Shown: piece by piece, positions 33,507 through 41,666 of the stretch | Numbering within the stretch: position 1 is the first letter of the stretch | How the letters are laid out: each line of letters begins with the position of its first letter | NCBI RefSeq assembly: GCF_003990045.1 | Contig: NZ_RZGZ01000002.1 | Span: forward strand, 434,001-498,000 | DNA length: 64,000 nucleotides | Direction of reading: 5' to 3' | Source of the DNA: Labedella endophytica | GTDB taxonomy: Bacteria > Actinomycetota > Actinomycetes > Actinomycetales > Microbacteriaceae | Notes under the pieces: generated by a model | The model's input: the letters and a program-made list of their open reading frames with translations, nothing else | Told to the model about the DNA's origin: nothing | Database searches by the model: none | Program-made: the position numbers and the translations under genes

Positions 33507-34529
33507 ATGACGATGCATCCAGAAGAGACTCGGCGACGGGCGAAGAGTCCCGCGCGCACCCTGATCGGCCGCCTCATCGGCAGCGTGGTCGCCGCGTCGG
33601 CGGTGACGATCGCCGTGGTCGGGTCGGTCGGTTCCGCTGCGAACGGTCAGGACATCAGCGCCTCCATGACGATCATCGCCCCGGCGGCAGCGGGCGGCGG
33701 ATGGGACGGTGTGGCCCGGGAGCTGCAACAGGCGCAGAAGGCGAACGGACTCGTCAACAACGTGCAGGTCGTCAACATGCCGGGCGCTGGAGGCACCATT
33801 GCGCTCGGCAACGTCTCGGTCCTGAACGGGCAGCCGAATAACCTCCTCGTCGGCGGAACGGGTCTGCTCGCCGCGACGATCCAGTTCGACTCGGCAGCGA
33901 CCCTCGCAGACGTCACGCCGCTCGCGGTCGTCGTGGAGGAGTACGACGTGATCGTCGTGCCCGCGGACTCGCCATACGAGACGCTCGACGACCTGGTGAC
34001 CGCCTGGAAGGAGGACCCGAAGGCCCTGCCGTGGACCGGTGGCGGGTCGTTCGACCAGCTCGTGGTCACGGATCTCGCGCTCGCGGCCGGCATCGATCCC
34101 CTCGACACCACGTACATCTCCTCCGATGGCGGCGGCGAGGCGATCCAGGCACTCCTCAACGGCACGGCTGGCGCGGCCGCGGGAGGCTACCCCGACAACA
34201 TCGACCAGATCGAGGCGGGGCGGCTGCGGGCGCTGGCCCTCGTCGCCCAGGAGCCGATCAGCGGTATCGACATTCCCACGGCCGCCGAGCAGGGCTTCGA
34301 CGTCTCTCTGACGAACTGGCGCATGCTCGCGGCTCCAGCCGAACTCTCCGACTCCGACGTCGATGCCCTGAGGCAGCTCATCCTGGAGAGCGTCGAGACT
34401 CCGGAGTGGCAGGACGCGATCAGCCGCTATCACTGGACCGAACGCATCATCGTCGACGACGAGCTCACGACATTCCTCGACGACGAGGAGACGCGCATCC
34501 GCGCGCTGTACAAGGAGATGGGACTGTGA
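33507..34529 (+). CDS. tctC: Tripartite tricarboxylate transporter substrate-binding protein TctC
   Basis: Extracytoplasmic binding protein, 340 aa. Twin-arginine-poor signal peptide with hydrophobic core (SVVAASAVTIAVVGSVGSAA) and no lipobox Cys. The family pattern is clear: MTIIAPAAAGGGWDGVAREL, NMPGAGGTIALGN, then LPWTGGGSFDQL, GYPDNIDQIEAGRLRALA and IPTAAEQGFDVSLTNWR. GGAG stands 5 nt before the ATG. It feeds citrate or a related carboxylate to TctA/TctB, encoded next with a GTGA overlap. The CitAB-type two-component system is divergent. Confidence 0.92.
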   Translation: MTMHPEETRRRAKSPARTLIGRLIGSVVAASAVTIAVVGSVGSAANGQDISASMTIIAPAAAGGGWDGVARELQQAQKANGLVNNVQVVNMPGAGGTIALGNVSVLNGQPNNLLVGGTGLLAATIQFDSAATLADVTPLAVVVEEYDVIVVPADSPYETLDDLVTAWKEDPKALPWTGGGSFDQLVVTDLALAAGIDPLDTTYISSDGGGEAIQALLNGTAGAAAGGYPDNIDQIEAGRLRALALVAQEPISGIDIPTAAEQGFDVSLTNWRMLAAPAELSDSDVDALRQLILESVETPEWQDAISRYHWTERIIVDDELTTFLDDEETRIRALYKEMGL

Positions 34530-35116
34530 CTTTTCCCCCCAACCCGACCGCGGCATCAGCCGTCATCGGCGACCGCCTGCGCCTCGTGTCCGGTCCGGGA
34601 CTATCGGCTCTCCTCAAAGGACTGACGATGCCGGTCATCGTGGCGGCCTTCGCTACGTACCTGCTCGTCGGTATCCTCACCATGAGGGTGCCCGCCGCCA
34701 CCGACTTCCCCGGCCCTCAGTTCTTCCCGGCCATCGTGGCCGCCGGCCTGTACGCTTTCGCCGCGCTGCTCGCAGTCTCAGCGATCCGCGAGATACGCGC
34801 GCTTCCCCAGGACTACGAGGAGGATCTGCTCGCGGCCGAGAACGACGACGACGCACCCGCCGGCCGCTCCGTCCGCGTCGATGTGCGCTCGTTGGCGTGG
34901 GTCGTCGGCTCGTTCGTCGGCTTCGCGCTGGTTCTCCAGGTGCTCGGCTGGGTCATCTCCGCGAGCCTGCTGTTCTGGTGCGTCGCGCGTGGGTTCGGCT
35001 CCGACAAGCCCGTCAACAGTCTCCTCGTCGGTCTCACGATGAGTTCGCTCGCCTACATCGGGTTCAGCATGGTGCTCGGGTTGCCTCTTCCGTCCGGCAT
35101 CCTCGGGGGGATCTGA
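34526..35116 (+). CDS. tctB: Tripartite tricarboxylate transporter small membrane subunit TctB
   Basis: 196 aa with four hydrophobic segments (about residues 31-52, 65-85, 125-150 and 165-188) and a central acidic loop (QDYEEDLLAAENDDD). Its size, place between tctC and tctA, and the ending LGLPLPSGILGGI fit TctB. GTG 34526 overlaps the tctC stop. TctB is the small, poorly conserved membrane partner of TctA. Confidence 0.9.
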   Translation: MTFPPNPTAASAVIGDRLRLVSGPGLSALLKGLTMPVIVAAFATYLLVGILTMRVPAATDFPGPQFFPAIVAAGLYAFAALLAVSAIREIRALPQDYEEDLLAAENDDDAPAGRSVRVDVRSLAWVVGSFVGFALVLQVLGWVISASLLFWCVARGFGSDKPVNSLLVGLTMSSLAYIGFSMVLGLPLPSGILGGI

Positions 35117-35117
35117 C

Positions 35118-36668
35118 ATGGATACCCTGCAGCTCCTCGGCGAGGGATTCCTCAACGCCCTGACCCCGGCAAACCTCCTGTGGGTGCTGATCGGATGCCT
35201 CCTGGGCACCGCCGTCGGCGTCCTCCCCGGTCTGGGGTCCTCCATGGCCGTCGCTCTCCTGCTTCCTGTCACCTTCTCCCTCGAGCCCACCGCGGCGTTC
35301 ATCATGTTCGCGGGGGTGTACTTCGGCGGACTCTTCGGCGATTCCACGATGGGGATCCTGATGAATACGCCGGGGCAGGCGTCGGCGATCGCGTCGACGT
35401 TCGAGGGTCACAAGATGGCCCTGAACGGGCGAGCCGCACAGGCACTCGCCACCGCGGCGATCGGCGCTTTCATCGGCGGATTCATCGCCTCGATCGCCGT
35501 CGTGTTCCTCGCGCCCGTCCTCGCCGACTTCTCCAGCAGATTCGGCCCGGCGGAGTTCTTCGCCCTCGCGGTGTTCGCCTTCGCCGCGACCTCCTCGATC
35601 GTGACCGACAACGTCGTGAAGGGGCTCACCGCTCTGTTCATCGGGCTCGGCATCGCCGTCATCGGCGTCGATGGCGTCTCCGGAGCGCCTCGCTTCACGA
35701 TGGACTCGCCGAACCTATTCGACGGCATCTCCCTGGTCACCGTGACCGTCGGGCTGCTCGCACTCGGCGAGGTGATCTACGTCGCCTCGCTGGCGCGACA
35801 CACCTCCGGCAAGCGCCTCATCGCACCGTCGGGCCGTCCGTGGCTCAGCCGGAAGGAATTCGTCGAGGCGACGCCGGCCTGGTTGCGCGGCACGGCCATC
35901 GGGCTGCCCTTCGGAGTCGTTCCTGCGGGTGGATCGGAGATCCCGACCTTCCTCGCCTTCGGGCTCGAGAAGCGTCTGGATGCACGACGCACGGACCCGC
36001 AATTCGGCCGGGGTGCGATCAGAGGCCTCGCCGCGCCAGAGGCCGCAGGAAACTCGACCACCAGCATGGCGATGGGCGCGCTCCTCGCACTCGGTCTGCC
36101 CATCTCCGCCACCGCGGCCATCATGCTGGCCGCATTCCGTCAGTACGGGCTCCAGCCCGGCCCCCTGCTCTTCGACCGCGCTCCCGACCTCGTCTGGTCG
36201 CTGCTCGCCAGCTTCTTCATCGCCATGGTGGTACTCCTGATCCTGAACCTGCCGTTCGCGATGCTGTGGGCCAAGCTGCTGCTCATCCCCCGCCCATACC
36301 TCTACGCCGGCATCACGGTGTTCTGCGGGCTCGGGATCTACGCCACATCCGGATCGACGTTCGACCTGCTCCTGCTGCTCGGCATCGGGTTGCTCGGTTT
36401 CCTCATGCGCGCTCTGGACTTCCCGATCGCGCCGCTCATCATCGGGATGGTTCTCGGCCCCCTCGCCGAGACCAGCCTCCGTGACGCTGCGATGAGCGCC
36501 AACGGCGACTTCTCCGTCCTCGTCGCCGGTCCCATCCCGATCGTGCTCTACCTCCTGCTCGCACTCGTGCTCGCCATCTCCCTCCGTAGCCGGTTCCTGG
36601 CCCGCAGGCGGGCTCGCGCGCTGCCCGAGCACGATGGGGAGCGGGAGCGGGCGTCGTCCGGTCGATGA
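35118..36668 (+). CDS. tctA: Tripartite tricarboxylate transporter large membrane subunit TctA
   Basis: 516 aa with about 10-12 helices. The conserved TctA features are present: GVLPGLGSSMAVALLLPVTF, YFGGLFGDSTMGILMNTPGQASAIASTFEGH, GAIRGLAAPEAAGNSTT and FPIAPLIIGMVLGPLAE. It is the main transport subunit, using the ion gradient. It begins 1 nt after the tctB stop and its C-terminal tail is basic. Confidence 0.95.
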   Translation: MDTLQLLGEGFLNALTPANLLWVLIGCLLGTAVGVLPGLGSSMAVALLLPVTFSLEPTAAFIMFAGVYFGGLFGDSTMGILMNTPGQASAIASTFEGHKMALNGRAAQALATAAIGAFIGGFIASIAVVFLAPVLADFSSRFGPAEFFALAVFAFAATSSIVTDNVVKGLTALFIGLGIAVIGVDGVSGAPRFTMDSPNLFDGISLVTVTVGLLALGEVIYVASLARHTSGKRLIAPSGRPWLSRKEFVEATPAWLRGTAIGLPFGVVPAGGSEIPTFLAFGLEKRLDARRTDPQFGRGAIRGLAAPEAAGNSTTSMAMGALLALGLPISATAAIMLAAFRQYGLQPGPLLFDRAPDLVWSLLASFFIAMVVLLILNLPFAMLWAKLLLIPRPYLYAGITVFCGLGIYATSGSTFDLLLLLGIGLLGFLMRALDFPIAPLIIGMVLGPLAETSLRDAAMSANGDFSVLVAGPIPIVLYLLLALVLAISLRSRFLARRRARALPEHDGERERASSGR

Positions 36669-36854
36669 GAGCGAGCACGAACGTCGCCTTCCTGCCACCG
36701 TGGCAACCGCTGTCGCCGAGGGCTCACCGTCTTCGCGTCGGCGGGAGCTGAGGAGCGCCGCGAGGGTGCGACGTATCCGGCAGCTCACGGATCTGTCCAC
36801 TGTCGAGCGGTCACGCCCACGAGGCACGGCGTCGCGCTTGGAAAGCGTTGAGTC
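36669..36854. other. Non-coding stretch between tctA and tRNA-Pro
   Basis: The gap from tctA to tRNA-Pro is about 340 bp. In its first 186 bp I see no credible gene, ribosome-binding site or repeat, and no clear terminator. The remainder holds a short frame (36855-36983) and a hairpin (36979-36998). Confidence 0.5.
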
Positions 36855-36983
36855 ATGAGCGAGTCGAGAAACACGACTGGTCTCGGTGCAGGACGAGCAC
36901 GAACACGCGCCGCCGTGATCGCGGTGGCCGTGCTGCGGGTGGGATGCTCGCCCTCTGCTCCCTCAACGACGAAGGCCCGATAA
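36855..36983 (+). pseudogene. Possible truncated lipoprotein gene
   Basis: A 42-codon frame whose product has a basic N-region (GRARTR), a hydrophobic stretch (AAVIAVAVLRVGC) and a lipobox-like VGC with Cys31, then SPSAPSTTKAR and a stop. It looks like the signal peptide and first residues of a lipoprotein with the body missing. No ribosome-binding site stands out. It may be a remnant of a gene lost next to the tRNA, or a chance frame. Confidence 0.3.
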
Positions 36984-36998
36984 GACGTCCGTCTCATC
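36979..36998 (-). terminator. Hairpin downstream of tRNA-Pro
   Basis: On the minus strand GATGAGACG and CGTCTTATC (one mismatch) enclose a 2-nt loop, 12 nt after the tRNA 3' end. It could end the tRNA transcript; there is no T-run. Confidence 0.35.
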
Positions 36999-37009
36999 GA
37001 GCCTCATTG

Positions 37010-37083
<74 letters not shown>

Positions 37084-37217
37084 TTGTCGTGAAGACAACT
37101 CGTCCATCGTAGCGGACGCGGGGCCCTCCCGCGGACACGCGCCGGTGCCGGATCGCCCCCGAAGATGGGGAGCGCTGCCTCTGCCCGATCGCCTCCGCCG
37201 TCCCTAGGCTGTGGACC

Positions 37218-37847
37218 ATGACCTCCCCCGGATCGTACGAGCCGCAGCCGAACGCCTACCAGCCGTATCCGCCGCAGCAGTACCCGCGCCCGCCGCAGCA
37301 GCAACCCGCGCAACAGAATCCCTACGCGCCGCAGCAGCACCCCGGCCAGCAGCCGCAGTTCGCGCACCCGTCCGCTCCGGTCCAGCCCGGCTACCCACAG
37401 CAGCAGGCTCAGCCGACGCCCCACCAGCCGCAGGGTCAGCCGACATCGTGGCGCACCCTCACGATCGACCTGAAGCAGCCGCCCTGGTACGGGTGGACGT
37501 GGCTGCAGCCCACCGTGACGATCGACGGCTTCGCCTACTCCGCCGGGTGGACGCGACTGAACTACACGGTGCCGGCCGGCCGACCCGTGTACGTGCAGTG
37601 CCACGTCAACTATCTGTGGGAGTACGGCAAGGCCGCTACGACCCTCGACCCGCGTCAGCAGCCGCACCTCGAGTACACCGCGCCGGCCCAGGCCTACTTC
37701 CCCGGCGACATCGGCGCACCGGGGACCACGAAGGCGAACGGGAAGGGCGTCGCGATCGGCATCCTGTGCTTCTTCGGCGCCATCATCGTCCTCATGCTCG
37801 GCCTGCTCGTCCTCTCCGTCGGACTCGCGGTCGCCTCGTCCTACTGA
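37218..37847 (+). CDS. Pro/Gln-rich single-pass membrane protein
   Basis: 209 aa, not recognised. Residues 1-75 are a low-complexity Pro/Gln/Tyr region, probably disordered and cytoplasmic. Residues about 78-150 form a beta-rich domain (WRTLTIDLKQPPWYGWTWLQPTVTIDG... YVQCHVNYLWEYGKA). One membrane helix closes the protein (GVAIGILCFFGAIIVLMLGLLVLSV). TAGGCT at 37205-37210 lies 7 nt before the ATG, so it is probably leaderless. Similar Pro/Gln-rich N-termini occur on many actinobacterial membrane proteins without a shared function. Confidence 0.75.
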   Translation: MTSPGSYEPQPNAYQPYPPQQYPRPPQQQPAQQNPYAPQQHPGQQPQFAHPSAPVQPGYPQQQAQPTPHQPQGQPTSWRTLTIDLKQPPWYGWTWLQPTVTIDGFAYSAGWTRLNYTVPAGRPVYVQCHVNYLWEYGKAATTLDPRQQPHLEYTAPAQAYFPGDIGAPGTTKANGKGVAIGILCFFGAIIVLMLGLLVLSVGLAVASSY

Positions 37848-37896
37848 GCACCCCGCTCAATCACTCCGTCACATCCCGCCTCGCGCTGCAACTTAT

Positions 37897-37930
37897 GGTG
37901 AGCGCTGCAGACATTGCTGCAGCGCCCACC
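37897..37930 (+). terminator. Hairpin downstream of the Pro/Gln-rich protein gene
   Basis: GCGCTGCAG (37902-37910) and CTGCAGCGC (37917-37925) are perfect arms around a 6-nt loop. They are extended by GGTG/CACC after one mismatch. It lies 50 bp after the stop and is a likely terminator, though without T-run. The rest of 37848-38047 is GC-rich non-coding DNA with several GGGCGCC/GCAGC words. Confidence 0.5.
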
Positions 37931-38047
37931 AGAACCTGCCGCGCGATGCGCAGAAGCTGCAGCGCTTCAGCCGGAAACCTGCCCGCGGGCGCCGGGAGCA
38001 GTTCTAGCAGCCGCAACGGGCGCCGCGGGCGCCGCACGACAGTAGGC

Positions 38048-38118
38048 GCGCACGCAATTGCCCGCCGCGGGTGGAATTTCACCCGCGGCGGGCAATTGCG
38101 TGCGCAAAACCTGGAGAG
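38048..38118 (-). repeat. Palindromic repeat family 1, copy 1
   Basis: A perfect 26-bp inverted repeat (arms 38048-38073 and 38080-38105) with loop GAATTT, plus a conserved flank CCTGGAGAG (38110-38118). Read on the minus strand it aligns with 43356-43428 over its whole length. It lies between the 3' ends of convergent genes, and may act as a bidirectional terminator or REP-like element. Confidence 0.85.
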
Positions 38119-38132
38119 ACCCAGCGGGAGCG

Positions 38133-38873
38133 TCAGCGCGCGACGTACCCGCCGTCGACGACGAGCTCCGCGCCCGTCACGAAGGAGGCGTCGTCGCTCG
38201 CGAGGAACGCGATCGCGGAGGCGATCTCCTCGGGCTGGCCGATGCGGCCCATGGGTGTGGTGTCGACGAGCATCGAGCGGTCCGTCTCGCCGAGGATCGG
38301 GGTGTCGATGAAGCCGGGGTGGACCGAGTTGACGCGCACGCCGGCGGTCGCCCAGCCGAGGGCCGTGTTCTTCGTGAGGGTGCGCACGGCGCCCTTCGCG
38401 GCCGCGTATCCGGGGCCGCCGCCGAAACCACCGACGATGCCGAACATCGAGGAGACGTTGACGACCGATCCTCCGCCGTCCGCGTGGAGCGCGGCGCTCG
38501 CGGCCTTCTGGCCGAGGAACACGCTCGTGGACGTGATCGAGATGACCTTCTCGTAGCCCTCGAGCGTCGTCTCCTCGATGGGGAGCAGGTCGCCGATGCC
38601 GGCGTTGTTGACGAGCACGTCGAGGCGACCGAACGCGTCGAGCGTCGCCGCGATGGCCGCGTTCCACTCGGACTCCACGGTCACGTCGAGGTGGATGGCC
38701 ACGCCGCGACCGCCGGCGGCCGTGATCTCCTCGACCACGGTCGCGGCCTTCTCGTCCTGGATGTCGGCGACGGCGATGGCGGCTCCCTCGCTCGCGAGGC
38801 GCAGCGCCGTGGATCGGCCGATCCCGCTCGCGCCACCGGTGATCAGGGCGACCTTGTTCTCGAAGCGATTCAT
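38133..38873 (-). CDS. SDR family oxidoreductase, FabG/glucose dehydrogenase-like
   Basis: 246 aa classical SDR. TGGASGIG cofactor motif, DIQDE after the second strand (acidic residue suggests NAD preference), NNAGIG, catalytic Ser in VNVSSM and the catalytic Tyr in GPGYAAAKGA. The C-terminus FVTGAELVVDGGY is typical. AGGAAG lies about 8 nt upstream of the ATG. It is divergent from a TetR gene and both share a promoter region with palindromes, so TetR probably represses it. Confidence 0.9.
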   Translation of the reverse strand: MNRFENKVALITGGASGIGRSTALRLASEGAAIAVADIQDEKAATVVEEITAAGGRGVAIHLDVTVESEWNAAIAATLDAFGRLDVLVNNAGIGDLLPIEETTLEGYEKVISITSTSVFLGQKAASAALHADGGGSVVNVSSMFGIVGGFGGGPGYAAAKGAVRTLTKNTALGWATAGVRVNSVHPGFIDTPILGETDRSMLVDTTPMGRIGQPEEIASAIAFLASDDASFVTGAELVVDGGYVAR

Positions 38874-38933
38874 GGTGTGTCTTCCTTACTGTCTCCGTCC
38901 GGCGGCTCTCGCGGGAAACGAATCGACGGGGCC

Positions 38934-38981
38934 GTCGGAGCACTATCCGACATCTGTCGGTTCCATTTTCCAGCATAGACT
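38934..38981. promoter_or_regulatory. Overlapping palindromes and leaderless -10 box between SDR and TetR genes
   Basis: GTCGGA-N6-TCCGAC (38934-38951) and CCGACATCTGTCGG (38947-38960) are perfect inverted repeats that share one arm. TAGACT (38976-38981) is a -10-like box 6 nt before the TetR ATG. The sites are likely operators of the TetR protein. Confidence 0.55.
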
Positions 38982-38987
38982 CGGTGA

Positions 38988-39608
38988 ATGGACGCCCGCG
39001 CACGACGCAGCCGCGACAAACTCTCCGCCGCCGTCCTCGAACTCGCCGAACGCGACGGCATCGAGGCGGTCTCGATGGTGTCCATCGCTCAGGCCGCGGG
39101 TGTCAACCGCTCCACGGTCTACGAGCACGCGGCGTCACCGCTCGAGCTGCTCCGCATGGTGCTCCGCGACGAACTCGACGCGATCCGGGATCGTCACCTG
39201 ACCCCGGGCGCGCACCCCGACACCCGCACAGCGGTGAGGCACACGACCCTCGACGTGCTCCGACACGCGGATGCCCACGCGGCCATCTACTCCCGCGCTC
39301 TCGGGAGCGCGGAATCGACGGCCCTCCACGGCATGCTGAGCGCACACTTCCGCCAGAGCGTGCTCACGCTCTTCCAGAGCGGAGCGATCACGCCTCCCGA
39401 CATCCCCGGTCTCGACACGTGTTTCCGAGACGTGGCAGCCGCTCGTTTCGTCGCGGACGGAACGGTCGGTGCGATCGACGCGTGGCTCGCGACCCCGGCC
39501 CCCCGGGACCTCGCCGCCTTCGCCGCGCTCTACGTCGTCCTCCTGCCGACGTGGTGGCCGCTCAGCGCAACACAGGTCCTCGAGCAGATCGCCGCCGACG
39601 GCCAGTGA
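38988..39608 (+). CDS. TetR/AcrR family regulator
   Basis: 206 aa. N-terminal helix-turn-helix with VSMVSIAQAAGVNRSTVYEHAASPLELL (residues about 26-52) and a helical ligand-binding domain ending in a hydrophobic segment (LAAFAALYVVLLPTWWPL). Start ATG 38988 is supported by the -10 box 6 nt upstream (leaderless). It is divergent from the SDR gene, its likely target. Confidence 0.9.
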   Translation: MDARARRSRDKLSAAVLELAERDGIEAVSMVSIAQAAGVNRSTVYEHAASPLELLRMVLRDELDAIRDRHLTPGAHPDTRTAVRHTTLDVLRHADAHAAIYSRALGSAESTALHGMLSAHFRQSVLTLFQSGAITPPDIPGLDTCFRDVAAARFVADGTVGAIDAWLATPAPRDLAAFAALYVVLLPTWWPLSATQVLEQIAADGQ

Positions 39609-39631
39609 TTGATTCCCTCAGCCATCGTCGC

Positions 39632-40534
39632 TCAGTAGCCGCTGAGCTCCAGCAGCACCCGCGGGCCGGAGAAGCCCGCACCCATGCGCTCGACGCGCCG
39701 CTGCAGGCCGTGATCGGCCGTCACGACGACGACGTGCTCCGCCCCGGCGTCGAATGCGTGCTGCACCTGCGCCACGATCTCGTCGTCACCGCTGCCCGGA
39801 GCAGGCACGACGGAGACGCGCTCCGCCTCCGCGGCCTGCGCCTCGCGGGCATCCCCCTCGAGCACCACCACGAACTGCGGCCACCACCATGACTCCGGAA
39901 GGTCGAACGCTGGCGCCGGAACTCCCTCGCGCGCGAGCGTCGACACCGACCCGAGAAGGCGCTCGGCGGCTCCCGCCCGGTCCTTCCACCAGCCGTCGGG
40001 CCGGGATCCCACCACGTTCGCAGCGTCCACGATCACGGTGGCTCGACGCTTGAGCGACTCGCGCAGAGCCGGCCAGGCGTCGCCGAACCCGGGGTGCAGC
40101 GGGAGGGAGTCGACCTCGGCGATCGGCACCCACTTGAGCTCGATGCTCTCCGGGTCGGTCGCTTCGGCGTCGAAGGGTTCGAGCACGTCCACGACGACGG
40201 TCGTATAGCTCCAGAACCCGAGGTCGAGAACGCTTGAGAGCCGGGCGCGCACGGAGGAATGCGGCACGCCCGCCTCCTCGGTGGCCTCGCGCAACGCTCC
40301 CTGCAGGGCCGACTCGCCCTGGTGACGAGCGCCGCCGGGAAGTCCCCACGTGCCGCCGAAGTGCGACCAGACGGCCCGGTGCTGCAGCAGGATGCCACGC
40401 TCGCGATCGAATGCGAGCAGGCCGGCCGCGCCGAAGAGGCCCCAGAATCGTCGACCGTCGGGACCCTCCACCCAACCGTCGCCGCTTTCGGGGGAACCGC
40501 GCCGCGGCGGAGTGTCTACAGGACCGGAATTCAT
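39632..40534 (-). CDS. Nudix hydrolase fused to a NYN/PIN-like domain
   Basis: 300 aa with two enzyme-like parts. Residues about 30-160 are a Nudix domain with a complete Nudix box (GGARHQGESALQGALREATEEAGV, residues 67-90), predicted to hydrolyse a nucleoside-diphosphate derivative. From about residue 168 a second domain begins ATVIVDAANVVGSRPDGWWKDR, continues with VVVLEGDAREAQ and SGDDEIVAQV, and has VVVTADHGLQRRV. The Asp-bearing strands VIVDAANV, GDDEI and TADHGL are as in NYN/YacP-type PIN-like nucleases. This suggests coupled nucleotide and RNA processing, but no function is proven. GAAGGA stands upstream of the ATG. Confidence 0.85.
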   Translation of the reverse strand: MNSGPVDTPPRRGSPESGDGWVEGPDGRRFWGLFGAAGLLAFDRERGILLQHRAVWSHFGGTWGLPGGARHQGESALQGALREATEEAGVPHSSVRARLSSVLDLGFWSYTTVVVDVLEPFDAEATDPESIELKWVPIAEVDSLPLHPGFGDAWPALRESLKRRATVIVDAANVVGSRPDGWWKDRAGAAERLLGSVSTLAREGVPAPAFDLPESWWWPQFVVVLEGDAREAQAAEAERVSVVPAPGSGDDEIVAQVQHAFDAGAEHVVVVTADHGLQRRVERMGAGFSGPRVLLELSGY

Positions 40535-40694
40535 CGTCCTTCAGCTTTTCATGGAAACGCCCTCCCCGCACGACGAATGTCCTCCAGTGACACCCGGATT
40601 CCGCTCCGAATCCTCGACCGCAACCCCCAACTCGCGCGGCGCGGATCCGCGAGGCTGAGGTAACCGCCGTCCCCGACCCCCTGGAGAGCCGAGC

Positions 40695-41666
40695 ATGACG
40701 ACGTACGGATTCCACTGTTCCCACGAAGAGATCGGGCCGCGCGCCCTTCTCGACTGGGCCAAGAAGGCGGAGCAGGCGGGATTCACCGCCGCCATGTGCT
40801 CCGACCACCTCGCCCCCTGGAGCCACCGGCAGGGGGAATCCGGCTTCGCCTGGTCGTGGCTCGGATCCGCCCTCGAGGGCACCGACATGTCCTTCGGCGT
40901 GGTCAACGCGCCCGGTCAGCGCTACCACCCGGTCATCATCGCGCAGGCGATCGCGACCCTCGGCCAGCTGTACCCCGGCCGGTTCTGGGCAGCGCTCGGC
41001 AGCGGCGAGGCGATGAACGAGCACATCACGGGTGAGCGTTGGCCGTCGAAGCCCGAGCGCAACGAGCGGCTCCTCGAGTGCGTCACGATCATCCGCGCCC
41101 TCCTGAACGGCGAGGAGGTGTCGCACCGCGGTCACGTCACCGTGGACCGCGCTCGCGTCTACTCCCTGCCCGAGGTGCAGCCGCTGCTCGTCGGCGCGGC
41201 CGTCACGAAGGAGACCGCCGGTTGGGTGGCTTCCTGGGCCGACGGCCTCGCGACGATCGCCCAGCCGGAGGAGAAGCTGCGCCAGGTCATCGGCGCGTAC
41301 CGCGACGCCGGCGGCACGGGAGACGTCACGGTGCAGACCCACCTCAGCGTCGCGTCGACGCGCGAGGCGGCTCTCGCCGAGGCCTATGACCAGTGGGCCT
41401 CCAACATCTTCAACCCGCCGCTGTGCTGGGATCTCGAGACGCCCGAGGCGTTCGACGAGGCCTCCCGGTACGTCGAGCCGAAGGACGTGGAGGGTTCCGT
41501 GTTCATCACCGCGGAGGCCGCTCCGCTCCTCGAGCACATCGCGGTGCTCGAGCGCTGCGGCGCCGACCGCGTCTACCTGCACAACGTGGGCACCGAACAC
41601 GACTTCTTCCTGGAGATGATGTCGAACGACGTCTTCCCCCAGCTCAGCATGGAGGCACGCGCATGA
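40695..41666 (+). CDS. LLM-class flavin-dependent oxidoreductase (non-F420 type)
   Basis: 323 aa luciferase-like TIM-barrel flavoprotein. The start TTYGFHCSHEEIGPRALLDWAKKAEQAGFTAAMCSDH, then GQRYHPVIIAQAIATLGQLYPGRFWAALGSGEAMNEHITGE, resembles the TIGR03885 subgroup, which is thought to use FMN rather than F420. GGAGAG precedes the ATG. The stop overlaps the start of the GH13 gene as ATGA, so both proteins are probably produced together. Substrate unknown. Confidence 0.88.
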   Translation: MTTYGFHCSHEEIGPRALLDWAKKAEQAGFTAAMCSDHLAPWSHRQGESGFAWSWLGSALEGTDMSFGVVNAPGQRYHPVIIAQAIATLGQLYPGRFWAALGSGEAMNEHITGERWPSKPERNERLLECVTIIRALLNGEEVSHRGHVTVDRARVYSLPEVQPLLVGAAVTKETAGWVASWADGLATIAQPEEKLRQVIGAYRDAGGTGDVTVQTHLSVASTREAALAEAYDQWASNIFNPPLCWDLETPEAFDEASRYVEPKDVEGSVFITAEAAPLLEHIAVLERCGADRVYLHNVGTEHDFFLEMMSNDVFPQLSMEARA

